A stretch of DNA of 9,310 bases from an uncultured Collinsella sp. (GTDB lineage: Bacteria; Actinomycetota; Coriobacteriia; Coriobacteriales; Coriobacteriaceae): positions 1-9,310 of the forward strand of contig CABUQK010000080.1 of assembly GCA_902493615.1 (NCBI GenBank), given 5' to 3'. A program made the position numbers and the translations under genes. The notes beneath the pieces were generated by a model. The model saw only the letters and a program-made list of their open reading frames with translations, searched no databases and was not told where the DNA came from. Shown one piece after another: positions 1-6,428 of this stretch. Position 1 is the stretch's first letter, and the number at the start of each line of letters is the position of its first letter.

Positions 1-378
1 CACGACATTCCGGACCTGGTGCCTGTTATCTCGGCCGTGGCATCGCTGGCTCAGGGCCGCACGTTCATCCGTGACTGTGCGCGCCTGCGCATCAAGGAAT
101 CTGACCGTCTGGTCACCACCACCCGGGAGCTTACCGCGCTGGGCGCGCAGGTGCGCATCGCCGGTGACGATCTCATCATCAAGGGCGTCGACGCCTTTAC
201 CGGCGGCGAGGTCGATTCGCACAACGACCACCGCATCGCCATGATGGCCGCCATCGCCGCAAGCCGCGCCATCGACGAGGTCGTAATCCACGGCGCCGAG
301 GCCGTCAACAAGTCCTATCCCGATTTCTTCGACCACTACCGCCTGTTGGGCGGCAAGGTCACGCTCGAGGAGGATTAG
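1..378 (+). CDS. aroA: 3-phosphoshikimate 1-carboxyvinyltransferase (EPSP synthase), C-terminal part
   Basis: This is the 3' end of EPSP synthase, which joins shikimate-3-phosphate and phosphoenolpyruvate in the sixth step of the cytoplasmic shikimate pathway. The reading frame is open from the first base of the window, so the gene starts upstream; the GTG at 19 is internal. About 125 residues are visible. They contain the family's C-terminal landmarks: DIPDLVPV at the left edge, the RIKESDRL segment that contacts phosphoenolpyruvate, and NDHRIAMMAAIAA, followed by the usual short tail with SYPDFFDHY. The stop at 376-378 lies one base before the aroC start, and the aroC ribosome binding site is inside the last aroA codons, so the two are very probably co-transcribed and translationally coupled. 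I see no damage in the visible part. Confidence 0.95.
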   Translation, partial: HDIPDLVPVISAVASLAQGRTFIRDCARLRIKESDRLVTTTRELTALGAQVRIAGDDLIIKGVDAFTGGEVDSHNDHRIAMMAAIAASRAIDEVVIHGAEAVNKSYPDFFDHYRLLGGKVTLEED

Positions 379-379
379 C

Positions 380-1477
380 ATGTCCTCGACCTTTGGCAAC
401 GTCTTGCACGTAAGCATCTTCGGCCAGTCGCACTCCCCCGCCATCGGCTGCTCGCTCGATGGCATCCCGGCGGGCATCGCCGTGGACCAGGAGAAGCTGC
501 AGGCCTTCCTTGACCGTCGCGCCCCCGGCCGTGACGAGACCGCGACCAAGCGTCGCGAGGCCGACGCCGCCCACATTATCGCCGGCATAGTTGATGGACA
601 CACCACGGGCGCGCCTATCGCCGCGATCATCGAGAACACCAACACGCGCTCCAAGGACTACTCCGAGCTGCGCCGCAAGCCCCGCCCCGGGCACGCAGAC
701 TTTCCGGCGCGCGTGAAGTACCACAACATGCACGATGTCGCCGGCGGCGGACACTTCTCCGGCCGCCTGACGGCGCCCCTGTGCATCGCGGGCGGCATCG
801 CGCTGCAGGCGCTCGAGGCCCGCGGCATTAACGTGATGGCGCACGTAGCGCAGATCGGTGGCATTTCCGATCTGCCCATGGACGACATGGTCTATCGCGA
901 GGCCGACCGCAAGGCGATCCTTTCGAACGATCTTCCTTGCATTGACGCCGCCGCAGCCGGCCGCATGCGCGAGGAGATCCTGGCCGCGCGCGACGAGCTC
1001 GACAGCATCGGCGGCATCGTGGAGTGCGGTATCTACGGCCTGCCCGCGGGCATCGGCGACCCCATGTTCGACGGCATCGAGAACCGCATCGCGCAAATCG
1101 CGTTTGGCATTCCCGCCGTAAAGGGCGTGGAGTTTGGCATGGGCTTTGCCGTGGCCGCCATGCGCGGCAGCGAGAACAACGATCCGTATCGCATCGACGC
1201 CGAGACCGGCGAGATCGAGGTTGAGTCCAACAACGCCGGCGGCATCCTGGGCGGCATTTCGACCGGCGCACCCGTCATGTGGCGCATGGCCGTAAAGCCC
1301 ACGCCCTCCATTGGCCGCGAGCAACAGACGGTGGACATGGACGCTATGGAAAATGCCGAGCTCTCGGTCCACGGCCGCCACGATCCCTGCATCGTCCCGC
1401 GCGCCGTCCCCGTAGCCGAAGCAGCCGCAGCGCTCGCCATCTGGGACGCCCTCCTAGAAGACGCTGCCCAGCGCTAG
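380..1477 (+). CDS. aroC: Chorismate synthase
   Basis: Converts EPSP to chorismate using reduced FMN, the last common step of aromatic biosynthesis. The 365-residue length is normal. Landmarks in order: FGQSHSPAIG near residues 14-23 (the usual form is FGESHG), RPGHAD, GGGHFSGR, NNAGGILGGIS, KPTPSI and GRHDPCIVPRAVPVAEA near the C-terminus. The start ATG at 380 is supported by GAGGAGGA at 367-374. Substitutions against the textbook family are E16Q and G19S in the first signature, and loss of the arginine before GGGHFSGR (DVAGGG here, usually DYRGGG). The histidine of the first signature and the later GRHDP block are kept, so I expect an active enzyme of a divergent subfamily. Downstream, pheA is 171 bases away across a large inverted repeat. 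Confidence 0.95.
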   Translation: MSSTFGNVLHVSIFGQSHSPAIGCSLDGIPAGIAVDQEKLQAFLDRRAPGRDETATKRREADAAHIIAGIVDGHTTGAPIAAIIENTNTRSKDYSELRRKPRPGHADFPARVKYHNMHDVAGGGHFSGRLTAPLCIAGGIALQALEARGINVMAHVAQIGGISDLPMDDMVYREADRKAILSNDLPCIDAAAAGRMREEILAARDELDSIGGIVECGIYGLPAGIGDPMFDGIENRIAQIAFGIPAVKGVEFGMGFAVAAMRGSENNDPYRIDAETGEIEVESNNAGGILGGISTGAPVMWRMAVKPTPSIGREQQTVDMDAMENAELSVHGRHDPCIVPRAVPVAEAAAALAIWDALLEDAAQR

Positions 1478-1491
1478 TCCACCAACCCCAA

Positions 1492-1619
1492 GGGTAGTTA
1501 ATTTGGGACGGGGCTATTTTAGCTACCCCCCATATGCCAGTTGATATTTGCGCTGACACCCATCGATTCATCGACAGTCAAAGGGTAGCTAAAATAGCCC
1601 CGTCCCAAATTAACTACCC
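1492..1619. repeat. Perfect 37-bp inverted repeat (1492-1528 and 1583-1619), REP-like
   Basis: The bases at 1492-1528 are the exact reverse complement of 1583-1619, with a 54-base spacer. Match stops abruptly at both ends of each arm. Each arm is also nearly self-complementary: GGGTAGTTAA at its start pairs with TTAGCTACCC at its end with one G-T wobble, so every arm can fold into its own hairpin around a GGGACGGGGC loop. The arrangement of two opposed hairpin units is that of a bacterial REP/BIME-type element. The pair fills most of the aroC-pheA gap. It could limit read-through, protect mRNA ends, or be a non-autonomous mobile element; nothing in the window encodes a transposase. Confidence 0.85.
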
Positions 1620-1648
1620 CCGTATAACCATTCACGAAAGGGGCCCCT

Positions 1649-2794
1649 ATGGACCTTGCTGACATTCGCCAGGCCATCGATGGCATCGACACCACGCTCC
1701 TCAACAGTTTTGTCGAACGCATGGACATTGCCACCGAGGTCGCCAAATCGAAAATCGAGATGGGCAAGGCCGTCTTCGACCCCGCCCGCGAGCGCTCCAA
1801 GCTCAACAACCTTGCTAGCCGCGCTCCCGAGCGCTACGAGGCGCAGACCATCACGCTGTTCCGCCTCCTCATGAGCATGAGCAAGGCCGAGCAGCAGCGC
1901 TATATCAACGAACTCAAGGGTATCACGGTCTCGCAAAAGGCCCATGCCACGGCCGAGGCCTTCGACACGCCCTTCCCCCAGACTGCCAGCGTCGCCTGCC
2001 AGGGCGTTGAGGGCGCCTACAGCCAAATCGCCGCGTGCAAGCTCTTCGACGTGCCCGATATCGCGTTCTTCGAGACCTTCGAAGGCGTCATGCGCGCGGT
2101 GCGCGACGGATTCTGCGAGTTTGGCGTACTGCCCATCGAAAACTCCACCGCGGGCTCGGTCAACGCGGTCTACGACCTGCTCGCGCAGTTCGACTTCCAC
2201 ATTGTGCGCTCACTGCGCCTCAAGATCGACCACAACCTGCTCGTCAAGCCCGGCACCAAGCTGCAGGATGTTCGTGAGGTCTATAGCCACGGTCAGGCCA
2301 TCGCGCAATGTGCCGGTTTTATCGAGGCGCACGATCTGCACGCCACCAAGTATCTCATCACGGCTATGTCGGCGGAGATGGTCGCCAACTCCGAGCGCAC
2401 CGACGTCGCCGCCATCGCCTCGCGCAGTTGCGCGGCGCTGTATGGACTCGAGGTGCTGGAGCCCAACATCCAGGACTCGGACAACAACTACACGCGCTTT
2501 GTCGTCATCAGCCGCGAGCCGCGCGTCTACCCCGGCGCCAACCGAGCCTCGCTCATGATCACCACGGTCAACGAACCGGGCGCGCTCTATCGCGTACTCG
2601 AGCGCTTCTACGCACTCAACATCAACCTCATCAAACTCGAAAGCCGCCCCATCCCCGGTCGCGACTTTGAGTTTATGTTCTACTTCGATCTGGACTGTCC
2701 CTTTGGCAGCAAAGCACTCGACGACCTGCTCGACTCGATCGACGACGTGTGCGAGAGCTTCACCTACTTTGGCAGCTACACGGAGGTGCTCTAG
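1649..2794 (+). CDS. pheA: Bifunctional chorismate mutase / prephenate dehydratase (P-protein)
   Basis: Makes prephenate from chorismate and then phenylpyruvate, committing carbon to phenylalanine. The 381 residues divide into an AroQ-type chorismate mutase (about 1-85), a prephenate dehydratase domain (about 111-287) and a C-terminal ACT domain (about 298-375). The mutase keeps the full active-site set of the E. coli P-protein at a constant offset of four: R7, R24, K35, D44, R47 and E48. The dehydratase has the catalytic TRF motif at 282-284. The ACT domain has GALYRVL from 311 and ESRP at 331-334, the phenylalanine-sensing signatures, so feedback inhibition by phenylalanine is expected. The start ATG follows GAAAGGGG at 1636-1643. 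The next gene begins at the base after the stop. I see no T-box or leader peptide upstream. Confidence 0.95.
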   Translation: MDLADIRQAIDGIDTTLLNSFVERMDIATEVAKSKIEMGKAVFDPARERSKLNNLASRAPERYEAQTITLFRLLMSMSKAEQQRYINELKGITVSQKAHATAEAFDTPFPQTASVACQGVEGAYSQIAACKLFDVPDIAFFETFEGVMRAVRDGFCEFGVLPIENSTAGSVNAVYDLLAQFDFHIVRSLRLKIDHNLLVKPGTKLQDVREVYSHGQAIAQCAGFIEAHDLHATKYLITAMSAEMVANSERTDVAAIASRSCAALYGLEVLEPNIQDSDNNYTRFVVISREPRVYPGANRASLMITTVNEPGALYRVLERFYALNINLIKLESRPIPGRDFEFMFYFDLDCPFGSKALDDLLDSIDDVCESFTYFGSYTEVL

Positions 2795-4033
2795 ATGACC
2801 GACGTCGTCGCAACCCGCCCCTACGGTGTGCTGGGCCGCGTGCTAGGCCACAGCTACACCCCGACCATCTACAAGGAGCTCGCGGGGCTTGAGTACGTGC
2901 GTTTTGAGCGCGAGCCCGAAGACCTCGCGGCCTTTATGACCGGCGATGAGTGGGAGGGCACCAACGTGACCATCCCCTACAAGCGCACCGTCATGGACTA
3001 TCTGGACGAGCTGAGCCCGCTCGCCGAACGCATGGGCAACGTCAACACGATCACGCGTCTGCCCGATGGCCGTCTGCGCGGCGACAACACCGACTACTTC
3101 GGTTTCCAGTGCCTGGTCGAGGAGCTGGGCGTTGAGGTTGCCGGCAAGAAGGTCCTCGTGCTCGGAGCCACCGGCGGCGCCGGCACCACGGCAAGTATGG
3201 TGCTGGGCGACCTGGGCGCGATTGTGGTGCCCGTGGGACGCGCGAGCGAGGTCAACTACGACAACATCGCACAGCAGTCCGACGCTGCGCTGCTCGTCAA
3301 CTGCACGCCCGTCGGCATGTTCCCCCACTGCCCCGACGCGCCTTGCACGCTCGAGGGCCTCGACGCGCTCGAGGGCGTCATCGATATCGTCTACAACCCC
3401 GCCCGCACGGGACTCATGCTCGAGGCCGAGCGTCGCGGCATCCCTTGCATCGGCGGTTTGCTCATGCTTGTGGCCCAGGCGGCGCAAGCCATCGAGCGCT
3501 ATACCGGCCAGGTCACACCGCGCGAGCGCATCCTGGACGTGACGGAGCGTCTGTCCTGCCGCGAGCAGAACATCGCGCTGATCGGCATGCCGGGCTCGGG
3601 CAAAACCCGCGTGGGTGAGCAGATCGCCCTGCTCACGGGTCGCGAGCACATCGACTTGGACCGCGCGCTTGAGGAGCGTCTGGGCATGCCTTGCGCCGAC
3701 GTTATCGTCGAGCGCGGCGAGGCGGCCTTCCGCGAGCAGGAGACGGCAGCGCTGGCCGACATCTCCAAGTGCAGTGGCCTGGTGCTCTCCACCGGCGGCG
3801 GCGTGGTCACGCGCGACGAGAACTACCCGCTGCTGCACCAGAACAGCCAGATTGTGATGCTCAACCGTAAGCTCGATGAGCTCGCCCACAAGGGCCGCCC
3901 CATCACCGCCCGCGATGGCATCGACAAGCTGGCCGAGCAGCGCATGCCGCGCTACCGCGCCTGGGCCGACTACATCATCGACTCGCGCGACTGCGCAGTC
4001 AACACCGCCCATGCCCTCCTCGACACCCTCTAA
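2795..4033 (+). CDS. Fused shikimate dehydrogenase - shikimate kinase
   Basis: One 412-residue chain carries two pathway steps: NADPH-dependent reduction of 3-dehydroshikimate and ATP-dependent phosphorylation of shikimate. The AroE part (about 1-250) shows GHSYTP near 18-23 in place of the usual HSLSP, GTNVTIPYK with catalytic K63, GDNTDYFGF with D100, a GATGGAG nucleotide loop at 124-130, NCTPVGM at 169-175 and a closing GGLLMLVAQAAQAIE. The AroK part (about 258-412) has the Walker A GMPGSGKT at 264-271, DLD at 287-289, R313 in AFREQE, GGG at 334-336, the lid arginine in KGRP (R368) and a final RYRAWADY helix. The linker is only about ten residues. The ATG directly follows the pheA stop, with GGAGG at 2782-2786 inside pheA. 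Both active sites look intact. The order differs from the fungal AROM protein, where kinase precedes dehydrogenase. The corresponding single-domain genes are aroE and aroK. Confidence 0.93.
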   Translation: MTDVVATRPYGVLGRVLGHSYTPTIYKELAGLEYVRFEREPEDLAAFMTGDEWEGTNVTIPYKRTVMDYLDELSPLAERMGNVNTITRLPDGRLRGDNTDYFGFQCLVEELGVEVAGKKVLVLGATGGAGTTASMVLGDLGAIVVPVGRASEVNYDNIAQQSDAALLVNCTPVGMFPHCPDAPCTLEGLDALEGVIDIVYNPARTGLMLEAERRGIPCIGGLLMLVAQAAQAIERYTGQVTPRERILDVTERLSCREQNIALIGMPGSGKTRVGEQIALLTGREHIDLDRALEERLGMPCADVIVERGEAAFREQETAALADISKCSGLVLSTGGGVVTRDENYPLLHQNSQIVMLNRKLDELAHKGRPITARDGIDKLAEQRMPRYRAWADYIIDSRDCAVNTAHALLDTL

Positions 4034-4072
4034 AACCTACCAAATAGGGACAGGTTTATTTTGGCAGGTTTT
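4032..4072. repeat. Single REP-like hairpin element between aroE-aroK and aroQ
   Basis: Bases 4032-4044 pair with 4060-4072 (12 of 13, with one A/C mismatch) around a loop holding GGGACAGG. The core at 4047-4065 matches 1505-1523 in the aroC-pheA element at 15 of 19 positions, including GGGAC, TATTTT and the closing GC, although the arms differ. The same architecture (arm, GGGACRGG loop, TATTTT, arm) at two sites points to one repeat family. The left arm overlaps the aroE-aroK stop codon. The right arm ends in TTTT, so on the + strand it might also act as a weak terminator or attenuator before aroQ. Confidence 0.65.
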
Positions 4073-4134
4073 ATCTGGGCAAACGTCGAAGACCAAAAGA
4101 CCGGCTACGCTAACCAACCGCAAAGGAAGCAACC

Positions 4135-4572
4135 ATGAAAGCTCTCGTCATCAACGGACCCAACCTCAACATGCTCGGCATTCGCGAGCCTGGCATCTAC
4201 GGCAGCGACAACTACGACCGCTTGGTCCAGATCTGCAAGGAGGCCGGCGCCGCACAGGGCTTCGACGAAGTCGAGGTCTTCCAGTCCAACCACGAGGGCA
4301 GCATCGTCGACAAGATCCAGGAGGCCTACGGCAAGGTCGACGGCATCGTCATCAACCCGGCCGCCTACACGCATACGAGCGTGGCCATCCTGGACGCGAT
4401 CAAAGCCGTCGCCATCCCCGCAGTGGAAGTCCACATCAGCGCCGTCGAGACGCGCGAGGACTTCCGTCAGGTGAGCTACGCCCGCCTGGCCTGCTTCGCG
4501 ACCATCACCGGCGAAGGCTTGCAAGGCTACGCGCACGCGCTGGAGCTGCTGAGGGAGCGTCTCGAAAAGTAG
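4135..4572 (+). CDS. aroQ: Type II 3-dehydroquinate dehydratase
   Basis: Dehydrates 3-dehydroquinate to 3-dehydroshikimate, the substrate of the enzyme encoded just upstream. The 145-residue size is typical of this dodecameric family. Visible signatures are NGPNLNMLG at 7-15, REPGIYG with catalytic Y22, FQSNHEG, VINPAAYTHTSVA with the substrate-binding asparagine and the catalytic histidine region, EVHIS, and REDFR. The usual HISN is HISA here; the Ile-Ser pair whose backbone binds substrate is kept, so activity is still expected. The start follows AGGAAG at 4125-4130. It is separated from the preceding gene by 101 bases including a hairpin repeat, and ends shortly before a strong terminator, so it is probably the last gene of the aromatic run. 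Confidence 0.96.
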   Translation: MKALVINGPNLNMLGIREPGIYGSDNYDRLVQICKEAGAAQGFDEVEVFQSNHEGSIVDKIQEAYGKVDGIVINPAAYTHTSVAILDAIKAVAIPAVEVHISAVETREDFRQVSYARLACFATITGEGLQGYAHALELLRERLEK

Positions 4573-4618
4573 CCTCACGAGCAAATCCATCAGCGCAATT
4601 CATACGCTAATAATGCCA

Positions 4619-4658
4619 GTGCCGCCAGCAGCAACCTCGCTACTGGCGGCGCTTTATT
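4619..4658 (+). terminator. Intrinsic terminator after aroQ
   Basis: GTGCCGCCAG at 4619-4628 pairs with CTGGCGGCGC at 4643-4652 (one wobble), with a 14-base loop and then TTTATT. It lies 46 bases past the aroQ stop and should end the aromatic transcript. An outer 8-bp inverted repeat, ATGCCAGT at 4613-4620 and ACTGGCAT at 4659-4666, extends the structure and runs into the -10 element of the next gene. Confidence 0.8.
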
Positions 4659-4665
4659 ACTGGCA

Positions 4666-4671
4666 TATAAT
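4666..4671 (+). promoter_or_regulatory. Putative -10 element for the two-gene cassette
   Basis: A perfect TATAAT lies 31 bases before the chosen ATG at 4703, giving a leader of about 25 bases. No good -35 hexamer is visible at 17-18 bases upstream, where the aroQ terminator stem sits, so the promoter may be weak or need an activator. The element touches the outer arm of the terminator's inverted repeat. Confidence 0.5.
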
Positions 4672-4702
4672 CGTTGCAGTCACACAACGTCTGGAGACGC
4701 GC

Positions 4703-5152
4703 ATGCTAAGCATCCATCTGGGAGATTACCCCGGTTCCATCTACGATACCGAAACCTATTTTAGGAACTCATACTTGGACTCATGGTTCGAAGACCCTAT
4801 GGCCGCACAGATCATTAAAAGCGTGGACGGATCAGAGCTCATCGGCCCCCACAACATCGTAAGCAAGCAGCTGGGCTCGATCACCCCACTCGAACTGTCC
4901 GGCGGCGTCAAGACGCTGTTGCTGGTTCGCAATCTCCCAAATATGGTGTTCAACGCATCCACCTGCGGAGACAACTGTGCCCGCTGGCTACTCAAGATCG
5001 GCAAAGAACAGGATGTGCTGGTGACCCTTTACCACATCATGAAGTTCCCTTGGAAGCGTTTTGAGATTCGCATCGATAACGATGACCGCATCGTCAGAAA
5101 TATGCAGGAGTTTGTCGGCGCCACGAATGACTTTTTGGATGTTGATGAGTAA
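4703..5152 (+). CDS. Small protein resembling DUF4869, first gene of the cassette
   Basis: A 149-residue, apparently soluble protein of unknown function. I chose ATG 4703 because GGAG at 4693-4696 precedes it by six bases, and because the longer frame from 4613 would be translated through the aroQ terminator and the TATAAT element. The body has features I associate, from memory, with DUF4869 of Clostridia and relatives: an LGDYPGSIYDT opening, YLDSWFEDP near 24-32, LSGGVKTLLLV at 65-75, and FNASTCGDNCARW at 83-95 with a C88-GDN-C92 pair. There is no signal peptide or membrane segment. The stop shares one base with the next start (TAATG), so the two products are probably made together and may interact. 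Base composition is visibly less GC-rich than the aro genes. The family call needs a profile search. Confidence 0.8.
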   Translation: MLSIHLGDYPGSIYDTETYFRNSYLDSWFEDPMAAQIIKSVDGSELIGPHNIVSKQLGSITPLELSGGVKTLLLVRNLPNMVFNASTCGDNCARWLLKIGKEQDVLVTLYHIMKFPWKRFEIRIDNDDRIVRNMQEFVGATNDFLDVDE

Positions 5153-6153
5153 TGAAGGGTACGCATACCGTTGTCGTAGAGCGTGCAAAGGTCAAATACA
5201 CACTCACGTTTAAGCGCAATATTTCCTTTATACGCGGCAACAGCGGCACGGGCAAAACAACGCTCATCTCGATGATTCGCGACTACAACGACCGAGGACA
5301 GGAAAGCGGCGTTACACTCAGCTGCGACGTGCCTTGCGAAACGCTTTCCGGCAGACGCTGGGAGCGCGAGCTATCGATCATCGAAGATTCAATCGTCTTT
5401 CTAGATGAGGGCAACGAGTTTATCTACTCAAAGGACTTCGCCAAAGCCGTCAACGGATCATCCAACTATTATGTTCTGATATCTCGTCGCGACGCCAACG
5501 AACTCCCCTACAGCGTCGACGAGATCCTGAAGTTAGTCAACACGACGAGTAAAACAATCAATGGCCGCAAGAGCGACAGGCGCTTCTACTCGGTGACCAA
5601 GCCGCTATATGACCACACTGCAAGCATGCTGTATCAGGATCTAAATGTTGGATTCGAGGTACCCGATGCCGTAATTGTCGAGGATAGCAAGTCTGGCTAT
5701 CAATTCTACAGCGCCCTTTGCAACCGGCTGGGAATCCCCTGCTATACCGCCACCGGCGTAGCAAATCTAAAACGAACGATTCACGAATGTCCCGAGCAAA
5801 ACATCCTTGCCATAGGAGACGGCGCAGCGTTTGGTCCCTACATCGAAAAGGTGCTCGGGCAGCGCGTTTACAAGAATGTTCGCTTGTTCCTCCCGGAATC
5901 GTTTGAGTGGACGCTTTTGCGATCTGGCCTCATCCCCAGCAATGACATTCCAAAGATCCTCGAGGACCCTTCGAACTATATCGAAAGCCGCGATTACCTG
6001 AGCTGGGAGCGATTCTTTACCGATGTATTGGTCAAATACTCAGCAGACACTCGCTATGCCTACAAAAAAGCAAAACTCAATGAGCAATACCTAAGGCCGC
6101 AGGCGATGAATGCAGTTGCAAACGTCTTACCCGAGTGCCTGAAGACAGACTAG
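5152..6153 (+). CDS. P-loop ATPase-like protein of unknown function, partner of the DUF4869-like protein
   Basis: A 333-residue soluble protein. A textbook Walker A, GNSGTGKT, occupies 29-36, and SIVFLDE at 80-86 is a fitting Walker B with a following glutamate. LISRRD at 109-114 could be a sensor-like segment. No ABC signature is seen, so this is a compact NTPase of about 150 residues. The second half has a pattern that loosely resembles a TOPRIM fold: VIVED at 174-178, TGVANLKRTI at 201-210 and ILAIGDGAAFG at 218-228. The second acid of the usual DxD is absent. LFLPESFEWTLL at 245-256 follows. ATPase plus TOPRIM is the OLD, Gabija and PARIS theme, but that link is inference. The start overlaps the previous stop by one base and has no separate strong ribosome binding site, which fits translational coupling. 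The gene is AT-richer than its flanks and ends just before a hairpin. Confidence 0.85.
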   Translation: MKGTHTVVVERAKVKYTLTFKRNISFIRGNSGTGKTTLISMIRDYNDRGQESGVTLSCDVPCETLSGRRWERELSIIEDSIVFLDEGNEFIYSKDFAKAVNGSSNYYVLISRRDANELPYSVDEILKLVNTTSKTINGRKSDRRFYSVTKPLYDHTASMLYQDLNVGFEVPDAVIVEDSKSGYQFYSALCNRLGIPCYTATGVANLKRTIHECPEQNILAIGDGAAFGPYIEKVLGQRVYKNVRLFLPESFEWTLLRSGLIPSNDIPKILEDPSNYIESRDYLSWERFFTDVLVKYSADTRYAYKKAKLNEQYLRPQAMNAVANVLPECLKTD

Positions 6154-6158
6154 ATACA

Positions 6159-6187
6159 GCGGGGAGGGCCAAGTTGGTCCTCCCCGC
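6159..6187. terminator. Long GC-rich hairpin ending the cassette, possibly bidirectional
   Basis: Bases 6159-6172 pair with 6174-6187 (14 pairs counting one G-T wobble; the real loop will be a few bases wider than the single central base). It begins five bases after the cassette stop codon and has only CGTTATT behind it, so it is a weak U-tract terminator or an mRNA-end protector. On the other strand it directly follows the stop of the acyltransferase remnant, so it may originally have served both genes. Confidence 0.65.
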
Positions 6188-6192
6188 CGTTA

Positions 6193-6428
6193 TTACGCCT
6201 TCTTGATTACGTACGCCAATCCAATATCGCAGGCGCAGCGTACGATTGACGCGAAGAGTCACGATGCTGGCAGCGTCATAAGCAGAGGCATGGTCTGCCA
6301 CGGAATAAACCAATCGACCGCATGGATCGTAAAGATTGCCAGACTGGCTTGCCCGCAGAACGCTCGCACCACCGCTTCGGCCTAAACGTATACCCGGCAA
6401 GAATAAAGAACACCGGCATGTGAAAAAG
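6193..6428 (-). pseudogene. Decayed acyltransferase-3 (OafA/YrhL-like) remnant
   Basis: Minus-strand translation of this stretch gives pieces of a membrane acyltransferase that adds acyl groups to sugars. From 6425 down it reads FHMPVFFILAGYTFRPK, the hallmark N-terminal motif of the family. The next frame, open from about 6381, gives SLAIFTIHAVDWFIPW, which matches the family's late segment with a conserved histidine. It then hits an in-frame TGA at 6259-6261 and continues as CACDIGLAYVIKKA to TAA at 6193-6195. Roughly 200 residues that should separate the first two motifs are missing, the frame changes between them, and there is no start region: the 5' edge abuts the T-tract of the tRNA terminator. 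This is a dead gene from a large internal deletion plus point decay. The family call is from motif memory. Confidence 0.7.

Noticed and set aside
359..1381. Long minus-strand open frame opposite aroC
   Set aside because: It mirrors the codon structure of aroC in a GC-rich gene, gives a low-complexity Ala/Gly/Arg/His-rich product with no motif, and has no plausible start signals.
1541..1570. Promoter in the spacer of the inverted repeat (TTGATA at 1541)
   Set aside because: The -35-like hexamer has no acceptable -10 at 16-18 bases.
1478..1648. T-box or attenuator leader controlling pheA
   Set aside because: There is no phenylalanine-rich leader peptide and no T-box sequence; the visible structure is explained by the inverted repeat.
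1610..2200. Minus-strand open frame opposite pheA
   Set aside because: A shadow of a convincing three-domain enzyme.
2843..4012. Long minus-strand open frame opposite aroE-aroK
   Set aside because: Same shadow effect: the + strand protein has all its catalytic motifs, and the minus product resembles nothing.
4613..4702. N-terminal extension of the DUF4869-like protein from ATG 4613
   Set aside because: The added codons lie in the terminator stem and the TATAAT element, and ATG 4703 has its own well-placed GGAG.
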